Positions 1 to 6,033 of a stretch of DNA of 11,098 nucleotides are shown in pieces (positions within the stretch are counted from its first letter, which is position 1; each line of letters begins with the position of its first letter). The translations under genes were made by a program, and so were the position numbers. The notes beneath the pieces were generated by a model. It was not told the origin of the DNA and searched no databases. It saw only the letters and a list, made by a program, of their open reading frames with translations. This DNA comes from Boothiomyces macroporosus. Taxonomy: Eukaryota > Chytridiomycota > Chytridiomycetes > Rhizophydiales > Terramycetaceae. Location: NCBI GenBank assembly GCA_027604185.1, contig JADGKB010000210.1, positions 1 to 11,098 of the forward strand, read 5' to 3'.

Positions 1-843
1 CCAAGAGAAGATGAAACTGTCAAGCCAGCTGATCCTGACGCTACTCAATGGCCAAAGGAAGGAAAGATTGAAATCAAAGACTTGGAGCTGCGGTATCCAA
101 ACAGACCTGACTCTGTCATTATCAAGGGGATATCTGCCCTGATCAAGCCTGGTGAGAAGGTTGGTGTAGTGGGCAGGACTGGGTCAGGAAAGAGCACTCT
201 GCTGACCGCATTCTTCCGAATCATGGAGCCATCGCAGGGAACGATCACCATCGATGGCCAAGATATCCAAAAGCTGGGGCTCGCCACTCTGCGCTCCCGA
301 ATCCAAATCATTTCCCAAGAGCCGGTCCTGTTTGACGGCACCTTTAGATCAAATCTAGACCACACTGGCGAGCATACTGACGACGAGCTGTGGAAGGCGC
401 TCGAATACTCTGGGCTGAAGGACTATGTTTCTGAGCTGCCAGAGAAACTCGATGCCTCAATCACCACGAACGGCGAAAACCTTTCTGTCGGGCAACGGCA
501 GCTGGTATGCCTCTCCCGCTCAATCCTGCAAAAGCCAAAGATTCTGATGATGGACGAGGCAACGTCGTCTATCGATGGCGACTCTGACAAGCTGGTGCAG
601 CAGGCGATCCAGAACCACTTTGGGTCGACGACTGTGATCAGTATCGCACACAGACTCAACACCATTGCTGGGTTCGACAGAGTGATTGTGCTTGACAAGG
701 GCAAGATTGCCGAATTCGACACTCCGCATGCGCTACTACAAGACAAGAAGTCCATCTTTTCTCAAATGACTGATGCGTCTGGCCAAGCCAATGCCCAGCT
801 GATTAGAGAGCTGGCTCAGCAGCACTATGAATCTACTCATTGA
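1..843 (+). CDS. ABCC (MRP/Ycf1-type) ABC transporter, C-terminal part with NBD2; 5' end outside the window
   Basis: The frame is open from base 1, so the start lies upstream; 280 residues are visible, ending at TGA 841-843. This is the second nucleotide-binding domain of an ABC exporter, which hydrolyses ATP to drive substrate export. Visible motifs in order: the 'WPKEGKI..KDLELRYP' entry strand typical of ABCC NBD2, Walker A GRTGSGKST (bases 172-198), signature LSVGQ (481-495), Walker B with the catalytic Glu in ILMMDEATSSID (541-576), and the H-loop SIAHRLNTI. The tail 'GKIAEFDTPHALLQDKKSIF' resembles Ycf1/MRP C-termini. In fungi this class usually sits in the vacuolar or plasma membrane and exports glutathione conjugates and metals; the substrate cannot be read from the NBD. 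Base composition is clearly more GC-rich than the rest of the window. It converges on the MINDY gene with a 51-bp gap. Confidence 0.95.
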   Translation, partial: PREDETVKPADPDATQWPKEGKIEIKDLELRYPNRPDSVIIKGISALIKPGEKVGVVGRTGSGKSTLLTAFFRIMEPSQGTITIDGQDIQKLGLATLRSRIQIISQEPVLFDGTFRSNLDHTGEHTDDELWKALEYSGLKDYVSELPEKLDASITTNGENLSVGQRQLVCLSRSILQKPKILMMDEATSSIDGDSDKLVQQAIQNHFGSTTVISIAHRLNTIAGFDRVIVLDKGKIAEFDTPHALLQDKKSIFSQMTDASGQANAQLIRELAQQHYESTH

Positions 844-847
844 TATC

Positions 848-853
848 AATAAA
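848..853 (+). terminator. AATAAA poly(A) signal of the ABC transporter
   Basis: AATAAA begins 5 nt after the stop codon. Cleavage 10-30 nt downstream would fall inside the presumed 3' region of the convergent MINDY gene. Confidence 0.6.
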
Positions 854-893
854 TATATACAGTATCGGCACATTGAAATCTTTTATAAAACTA

Positions 894-899
894 TTTATT
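894..899 (-). terminator. AATAAA overlapping the MINDY stop codon
   Basis: The stop TAA (897-895) is bases 3-5 of AATAAA (899-894 on the minus strand), so translation stop and poly(A) signal share bases. Confidence 0.55.
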
Positions 900-1963
900 G
901 AATTATACAGTCCTTCTTTTTTTCTTTGCTGCTACTAGTAGATTCAGTACCAACCCTTTCATGTCTCTGCTCTCTTTCGCGCTGCTCTATAGCTCTCTCT
1001 GTTTGTTGTCTTTGCTGCTCTTCATAATCATACTGCTGCTGCAACTGCCTCGCCAATTCATCATCATTCCCAGTCCCAAATTCTTGAAAGTTGTAGTTGT
1101 AAAACTTGCAGTCACCATCTAGAACTAAATCTTGCCATACTACATCTTCATCAAAATACCCTTCATCAGTCACTAGGCAATAAAGTTTGTTTTCATTTCG
1201 AGTAAGAACACTGAAATGGTTATTGTAGAAGAATACACATGGCTCGTTCACTGTAACCAAAAGTGCTTCAATGCCAGCAAGGGTCAACTGCCCTTGCTGT
1301 AAAAACTCTCGGCACACCAGTCCTTCAACCGTATCTTTGATTCCTTCTTCTACCACCTTGGTTACTTGTGATTACCTTATTGTAGCACTTTAGATTATTG
1401 ATCACTTTATAGTATTGGTCCTGAGGATCAATTACCCACCCATGATAAATCTGTATTCTGAGCAATTCAAAAGGCGAAAGTAAATCCGTATATTCTACAT
1501 GTATACTGTCAAAGTAAATATTTACATCCAACCCATAGTTTAGCCTTGGAAGCACTTTGAGCGTGTCGTCAAGAATCTTTTCATCGTTTGCGTTTGTGAT
1601 TTGAATGGATAAAATGTACTGACAGAGTAGATTTAAAAGCTCTTCCAAAGAAAGGTCTCTGTTTATCTCGATGCGGTTGGTTATTGAAAGTAAGTTTGCG
1701 AGGGCTAATAGTGGACAAGGGCCATTCTCGTTTTGTAAGAGGATACACTTGTCTGGAGCAATTTGCTTGCATTTAAACTTTTCTTCTGTTGGTTTGTTTG
1801 GTTCTGAGAGCACTGGTGGCTCGGCATTACTTTCTCCCTGCGCTTCTTTGCTTTCAGTATTCGCCTTTGCTTGCTCTTCAACTCTCTGGTTGTTGTCGGT
1901 CGGAATTTCATTGTCCTGGACTTGCTCTTCAGCTCTCTGGACACTTTGGTTTTCAGATTGCAT
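895..1963 (-). CDS. MINDY1: MINDY-family deubiquitinase (Lys48-linked ubiquitin), two exons
   Basis: Exons 1963-1376 and 1356-895 join across a 19-nt intron to give 349 residues. MINDY enzymes are cysteine proteases that trim Lys48-linked ubiquitin chains. The catalytic Cys is C83 in LLQNENGPCPLLALANLL, with the oxyanion Gln at Q77; the catalytic His is H243 in FFYNNHFSVL. IYHGWVIDPQ (about 172-181) and LVTDEGYFDEDVVW (257-270) are further family blocks. The joined reading YNKVVEEGIKDTVEGLVCREFL aligns with the family only if the intron is removed. The N-terminal 60 residues are acidic, Gln/Glu-rich and probably disordered. After the catalytic domain comes an MIU-like ubiquitin-binding helix (DDELARQLQQQ, about 294-304), a charged Gln/Glu/Arg stretch, and a C-terminal CIIQ that fits a CAAX farnesylation box, implying membrane attachment. 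ATG 1963 is the first Met in frame. It diverges from the sulfatase-like gene. Confidence 0.93.
1357..1375 (-). other. 19-nt intron in MINDY
   Basis: GTAATCACAAGTAACCAAG, phase 0, between AAG and GTG. TAAC sits at bases 12-15. Retention shifts the frame and ends 11 codons into the next exon. The spliced protein restores a continuous MINDY fold. Confidence 0.9.
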
Positions 1964-2467
1964 CTTGAATGGATAAACTTTACCTGATTGAGCTGCAGGG
2001 ACAACTGCTTCTAGAAGAATCGAACACCAAAACCAAACTCGGAGAATTTGTATATCCGTATCTGTATATAGGGTAATTAAAGCTGATTAAAGGAACCACA
2101 AGATTCAAGGCAAAAAAGAGACTCTTAAAGAACCCATTGTTGTACTGCCTTCTAGAACAGTAATCTATGAAAAGCTGATTTTCAAATCTAGACCAGAATT
2201 CATAATCAATAAATAGCGTTCTTAATTCCATCAATTTGACAGACCAAAAAGAACCAACCATTCATTAAAGCTCGACCAATCATATCAACGGTTGCCCACG
2301 TGATTTTCCTCGGTTTTTAGTTCAAAGTACAAAAAAAGCCGAAATTTGAATCAAAGAAAAAAATATTTGAGGTCCAAGTTGGAGATATGCATTCAAAGAA
2401 TATTTGTCGCCATTGTATTTTTAATTTAGCATGAAAAACCCCAATTTCCTCTTGCTGTCGTGTCCCA
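1964..2467. promoter_or_regulatory. 504-bp divergent intergenic region (MINDY / sulfatase-like)
   Basis: This AT-rich stretch holds no convincing gene and must carry the promoters of both flanking genes. It contains a CACGTG E-box (2297-2302) and two copies of the palindrome TTCTAGAA (2009-2016 and 2150-2157). A 93-codon minus-strand ORF at 1980-2261 has no recognisable features and I do not call it. Confidence 0.6.
2297..2302. promoter_or_regulatory. CACGTG E-box
   Basis: On the minus strand the context reads ATCACGTG, which fits the Cbf1/CDEI consensus RTCACRTG; bHLH factors bind this core. It lies 166 bp upstream of the sulfatase-like ATG and is shared by a divergent promoter. A 6-bp motif can occur by chance. 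Confidence 0.35.
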
Positions 2468-4522
2468 ATGTTGTCACAAAACATGGTCAAACCTCTGAGG
2501 CTTTTTTTCCAAATGCAATATTTGTTCATATTCAGTAAATCGTACTTTCTGTCGATTCTGTTGGTTGGATTCTTTTACAAATGCGTTTTGGCATATCTCG
2601 ACATTGGCCACTACAATTGGATTGAAATGTTCATCTACTTTCCCTCAATCATGTACCAAGACCTCATTCTAGTGTTTGGAGGATATTACCTTGATTCTCT
2701 GCTGATTTCTAATTTTGGTGGATGGGCAATGCTTGGATATTTAGTGCTCGGGCTTGTAAAACTGTTCAATTTGTTCCTGCTGCTTACTTGCATAACTGCG
2801 ATATTTGTTTCTGGGGCAGAGTTGGATGTTGGTATCATCTACAAAGTAATTGCCAACTGGAAGCAGTTTTCCAAGATGGCATCTTCTCCTGAAGAAATGA
2901 ATACAATGCAGACAATATACGGGACTTACTTTGTGATCTTGGCAATTATCATTTGGATCAATTACTTGAGACAGAAAACCACTGCGCAATACATTTCGCT
3001 ATCAACCAGAAAGCCTATTGGAAAGAGAAAGATTTTTCAATGGGCAACTTGGTACATGGTCTATCTGCTCGGTGCGTTGTTAATTCGCCCCCTCTGGCCT
3101 TACAGCAACATGTCAAAGTATGTGCTGTTCAAATTTATCGCTGCGCCATGGACCGACAGAGTATCTTCCTGGGGCATATCAAACACAGAGCCGGACGCTT
3201 TCTTCAAGACCGATAACGTAGATTTACCAATTGAAAAAGTATCTGACTTCTCTTTCCTTCAGCGAACAAACACATCAGAAATCAAGAACGTGCTGTGGTT
3301 TACCTTTGAATCGGCAAGAGCAGAAGTTTATCCTTTCAATTACAACTCTACTTTTGCCAAACGAGTATTGACTGAAAAAGCAATGTCTGAAAGGAAAATC
3401 ACACCATTTATGGATGAGTTTGTGAAGGAATGTTCAATTGCAACTGGTGCATCAACTGCTGCTTCGTATACTATCAAATCTATTTTAGCAATGCAATGCT
3501 CAATGTATCCATACCCGTCCGACTTTATTTCTGAAGATGAAAGGGCATATTACAAGACTTGTCTTCCGACGCATATGAAACAGAATGGCTTTGCTTCTAT
3601 TTTTATGGAGCCATGTACCGTCTTTGATAAACTGGACAGGGTTCTTGCAAAGATGAACATGTCAATGTATGGCAAAGAAGAAATTGACAAGGAATTCAAA
3701 AATGGCGCTCCATACGATCCTGTGAATTACTTTGGGTACGGTGATGATGTAATGCTGGATAGAATGTTTGCCTGGATCGAAAAGAAAGTTGAATCAAAAG
3801 TGCCATTCTACTTTTCGTCAATTACCAATACCAACCATCATCCATGGAACTCGCCTAAAGGCTGGGAAAAGCAAGACTTTGCCAAAGAAGAGTTCCACAT
3901 GTCCAACAACTATCTCAACACTGTTGCATACACTGATACAATGATCAAAAAAGTAGTTGATTATTTGAAAAAGAAGGGAATCGCGAATGAAACTCTTTTG
4001 ATTATCAACGGCGATCACGGTAGTGCCTTTGGTGAACAGGGTATGGTTGGTACTACCAATCGTTTAGCAGTGACTTTCAAAGTGCCATTAATCCTGTGGA
4101 CAGATAATGAAAAATGGAAGCCTTTGTTAAAGAATAGAAAACTTTTAGGTGATAGAACTACCATGGACATCCTGCCTACTATCTTGGATGTCTTAAATGA
4201 CAAATTTACTCCAAATACCAGATTTGACTATGGGTATGAAGGAGATAGTCTCGTCCATCCGCCAATCGATAAACCAAGATTTGGGTTTTCAAATCCTGGT
4301 CTTAGGGCCATTCAAGTCAGAGAAAAAGACATGAAAATGTCTATTGACTCTTCTGGCTACACGTCTGTCTACAATTTGAAAACTGATCCTGATGAAAGCA
4401 ATCCGTTGGATTTGAACACTTATCAAGGGGGTAAATATTCCAAGTGGCATGAAAGGGCTAGAGCTTTGATTGGGCAAAAGATTAGAGAGCTAGAGAAAGC
4501 TTATGGACCTGTTAATCTATAA
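2468..4522 (+). CDS. Membrane-anchored LtaS/sulfatase-fold (alkaline phosphatase superfamily) enzyme
   Basis: 684 residues in one exon. The N-terminal part (about 1-207) has about five hydrophobic segments (near 24-43, 53-80, 86-115, 150-166 and 190-207). The rest is a sulfatase-fold domain, probably extracytoplasmic. This layout matches lipoteichoic-acid synthase and the related fungal membrane 'sulfatase' proteins. Metal-site residues are visible: E281 in VLWFTFESARAEVYPF, the nucleophile region ATGASTAASYT (325-335; S329 or T330 the likely nucleophile), H457/H458 in NTNHHPW, and D516/H517 in IINGDHGSAFGEQG. The Cys-X-Pro-X-Arg signature that true sulfatases use to make formylglycine is absent, so a phospho- or phosphoglycerol-transferase, or a phosphodiesterase, is likelier than a sulfatase; that is inference. 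ATG 2468 is the first Met; a second at codon 6 is possible. An 18-19 bp tandem repeat follows the stop at once. Confidence 0.88.
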   Translation: MLSQNMVKPLRLFFQMQYLFIFSKSYFLSILLVGFFYKCVLAYLDIGHYNWIEMFIYFPSIMYQDLILVFGGYYLDSLLISNFGGWAMLGYLVLGLVKLFNLFLLLTCITAIFVSGAELDVGIIYKVIANWKQFSKMASSPEEMNTMQTIYGTYFVILAIIIWINYLRQKTTAQYISLSTRKPIGKRKIFQWATWYMVYLLGALLIRPLWPYSNMSKYVLFKFIAAPWTDRVSSWGISNTEPDAFFKTDNVDLPIEKVSDFSFLQRTNTSEIKNVLWFTFESARAEVYPFNYNSTFAKRVLTEKAMSERKITPFMDEFVKECSIATGASTAASYTIKSILAMQCSMYPYPSDFISEDERAYYKTCLPTHMKQNGFASIFMEPCTVFDKLDRVLAKMNMSMYGKEEIDKEFKNGAPYDPVNYFGYGDDVMLDRMFAWIEKKVESKVPFYFSSITNTNHHPWNSPKGWEKQDFAKEEFHMSNNYLNTVAYTDTMIKKVVDYLKKKGIANETLLIINGDHGSAFGEQGMVGTTNRLAVTFKVPLILWTDNEKWKPLLKNRKLLGDRTTMDILPTILDVLNDKFTPNTRFDYGYEGDSLVHPPIDKPRFGFSNPGLRAIQVREKDMKMSIDSSGYTSVYNLKTDPDESNPLDLNTYQGGKYSKWHERARALIGQKIRELEKAYGPVNL

Positions 4523-4526
4523 TAAA
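4521..4526 (+). terminator. AATAAA overlapping the sulfatase-like stop codon
   Basis: The stop TAA (4520-4522) shares its last two bases with AATAAA (4521-4526). The repeat array starts 4 nt later. Confidence 0.5.
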
Positions 4527-4529
4527 CAG

Positions 4530-4672
4530 TAATTAGACACTATTTCTGTAATTAGGCATTGTTTCTGTATTTAGGCACTGTTCTGTAATTGGACACTGTT
4601 TTTATAATTAGACACTATTTCTGTAATTAGGCACTGTTCTGTATTTAGACTCTGTTTCTGTATTTAGGCATT
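4530..4672 (+). repeat. Tandem minisatellite, about 7.6 copies of an 18-19 bp unit
   Basis: Units start at 4530, 4549, 4568, 4586, 4605, 4624, 4642 and 4661 (the last is partial). The consensus is close to TAATTAGGCACTGTTTCTG. Units vary at A/G in 'TTAG(A/G)CA', TAATT versus TATTT, and one T more or less near the end. The array begins 7 nt after the stop and probably lies in the 3' UTR. Copies differ by a few bases each, so it is not freshly expanded. There are no spacers, so it is not CRISPR-like. Confidence 0.9.
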
Positions 4673-4830
4673 AATGATCTTCTTCATACTGGGTGAATCT
4701 AAACTAGGAAGATCAAGCTGCCAAACAAGATTACAAATGCCAAAAGATTTTGTATTAGTAGCAGGAATGTAGCTGGCCAGTTAATTTAGAGAGATATTAC
4801 GTAAGCAAAAAAGTTTAACATTTTTTCCCA
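4673..4830. other. Intergenic remainder before the methyltransferase
   Basis: 158 bp of AT-rich sequence between the repeat array and the methyltransferase ATG, with no ORF or recognisable motif. It presumably holds that gene's promoter; a run of T and C (TTTTTTCCCA) directly precedes the ATG. Confidence 0.4.
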
Positions 4831-5699
4831 ATGATGCACAGTGTAAATTATACTAGAGTAAAATCACACTATCACTCATTGTTATCCCAGCATTATACTT
4901 GGACTTTTGGAGGCGGCGGTGCCAAGCAATCGAATAACTACAAGCTGCTCTCTGATTATCTCAAAGATGGGAAGGGTAAAATCGCAGTTGACTTGGGATG
5001 TGGTTCTGGATTCCAATCTATCCCTTTAATGCAGTTAGGTTAGTTGTACTAATGTAGGTAACTATATATAATACAGGATATCATGTTTACTGTGTGGATT
5101 CGTCTACTCAGCTGCTAGAAGAATTGAAAGAGAATGCGCCAAATACAAACTACACTCTGGTAGAAACAGATATGCTGTCTTACACTCACAAGGCAGATGT
5201 AGTGGTTTGCATGGGAGATTCAATAACGCATTTGGCAAACCTTGACGAGGTTGAATTGCTTCTTAGGAATGTTTATGAAATGCTTGACGGCTTGTTTTTT
5301 ATTTCGTTCAGAGACTTGACTGTGGAAATGTTTGATTGTGACAGGTAGGCAATTATCATCTCCAATCACGCAATTTTCAAATATGGAAATTCAACGGATT
5401 TTAGAGAATTAATGCTAGATTTATCCCCGTCAGATCTGATGAAAGAACCGTGTTTACTTGCTTTTTAGAATGGAAGTCTAGTGGAAATGGATGCTTGGTA
5501 AAAATCACGGATTTGGTTCATGTAAAGAAAGGCATTGGTAATCAAATATAACATAGGTGCTTGGGAATTATGTACTAGTTGGTATGAAAAGCTGGGAATC
5601 TCTATTGATTGGCTAAGACAGAAAGGGTTGGAAATTGGATTTACCGTGCTGGCTGAAGGACAGGACCAAGGAATGGAAATGATTATCTTCAAGAAATAA
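4831..5699 (+). CDS. Class I SAM-dependent methyltransferase of bacterial type, four exons
   Basis: Exons 4831-5038, 5077-5344, 5419-5537 and 5557-5699 give 245 residues. Rossmann methyltransferase motif I is IAVDLGCGSGFQSIPL (51-66), the ribose-binding acidic end of strand 2 is YCVDSS (74-79), and VVVCMGDSITHL (111-122) follows. The later block RFIPVRSDERTVFTCFLEW (159-177) is, as I recall, the signature of a family known mainly from bacteria and archaea whose substrate is unknown. The N-terminus HYHSLLSQHYTWTFGGGGAK also fits that family. Each splice choice is fixed by this homology: Y71 after G70, R159-F160, and GAWELCTSWYEK from 199. The second ATG codon (4834) is an equally good start. 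No signal or targeting peptide is evident. Possible horizontal acquisition followed by intron gain is an inference. Confidence 0.87.
5039..5076 (+). other. 38-nt intron made of two abutting 19-nt intron-like units (methyltransferase)
   Basis: Unit 1 (5039-5057) is GTTAGTTGTACTAATGTAG; unit 2 (5058-5076) is GTAACTATATATAATACAG. Each starts GT, ends AG and has TAAT at bases 12-15, as the stand-alone 19-nt introns do. Excision as one 38-mer or as two 19-mers gives the same mRNA. Retaining unit 2 alone gives an early TAA. Confidence 0.85.
5345..5418 (+). other. 74-nt intron in the methyltransferase
   Basis: The only long intron in the window. It runs from GTAGG to TTAATGCTAG, phase 2 in an AGA codon, and restores DRFIPVRSD. 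No internal GT exists, so it cannot be a chain of mini-introns. An alternative acceptor after TTTTAG (5404) would give a 60-nt intron and a truncated protein. Confidence 0.85.
5538..5556 (+). other. 19-nt intron in the methyltransferase
   Basis: GTAATCAAATATAACATAG, phase 1, TAAC at bases 12-15. Retention reads into an in-frame TAA inside the intron. Confidence 0.9.
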
Positions 5700-5999
5700 G
5701 CAGTTATTTGTGTTGTTCTGTTTCTAATTACATCCACTTTAAAATACCTTATATCGCTTAGCTACAAATCTCTTGCGGTGAGTTGATTCGTTTTGCCCAA
5801 CTCATAAAGGTCTTTGAGTAGCCAAATGTTACACAAAAAAAACGACAATTAACTCCACGAAAAACTGATTCGCCTCCATATTCGCAAACCAGCAAAATGG
5901 TTCCCAAGGCAGTCGATGGTAGTTTCAGGCTGTTTTTTAGTCCTTTTTTTGTTCCAATTTGGAAAAGCCACCATTGAGACCTTGAAACAACGCCTCATT

Positions 6000-6023
6000 T
6001 AAAATGAAAATTGTTTCATTTTA
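6000..6023 (+). promoter_or_regulatory. Perfect 10-bp inverted repeat just before the start codon
   Basis: Arms TAAAATGAAA (6000-6009) and TTTCATTTTA (6014-6023) flank the loop ATTG. If transcribed it forms a 10-bp hairpin ending 10 nt before ATG 6034, with the upstream ATG (6004) inside the stem. Confidence 0.5.
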
Positions 6024-6033
6024 CACTTTTTGA
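6004..6033 (+). promoter_or_regulatory. Upstream ORF of nine codons ending directly at the main ATG
   Basis: ATG 6004 opens a nine-residue frame (MKIVSFYTF). Its TGA (6031-6033) is immediately followed by the main ATG (6034). If present in the mRNA, this favours termination-reinitiation control of the membrane protein. The transcription start is unknown. Confidence 0.4.

Larger units (their letters stand above)
5700..6033. promoter_or_regulatory. 334-bp intergenic region upstream of the membrane protein gene
   Basis: It contains a 7-bp inverted repeat TGAGTTG/CAACTCA (5779-5785 and 5798-5804, 12-nt loop), an A8 run near 5835, a 26-codon ATG ORF (5897-5977) in good AAAATGG context but with no recognisable product, and the hairpin and short upstream ORF listed separately. 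No RNA gene is seen. Confidence 0.45.

Noticed and set aside
1964..1983. Possible 20-nt 5' UTR intron (GTAAAG...TTCAAG) directly before the MINDY ATG
   Set aside because: It has GT and AG but no TAAY at the branch position, and no upstream ATG joins into the MINDY frame, so it is not needed.
2009..2157. Two TTCTAGAA palindromes as heat-shock elements
   Set aside because: Each has only two nTTCn/nGAAn modules; a functional element normally needs three.
1980..2261. 93-codon minus-strand ORF in the divergent intergenic region
   Set aside because: No recognisable motif, AT-driven composition, and splicing at its end would not enter the MINDY frame.
2431..2538. 35-codon ATG ORF overlapping the start of the sulfatase-like gene
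   Set aside because: It is in another frame with no known product; it matters only as a uORF if transcription begins upstream, which cannot be seen.
5761..5820. tRNA-Met-like CTCATAA anticodon loop
   Set aside because: The flanking 5-bp stem does not pair and there is no T-loop GGTTCRA, so this is not a tRNA.
5897..5977. 26-codon ORF in good AAAATGG context
   Set aside because: It is short and T-run driven; a GT..AG join of 22 nt inside it lacks TAAY. No product recognised.
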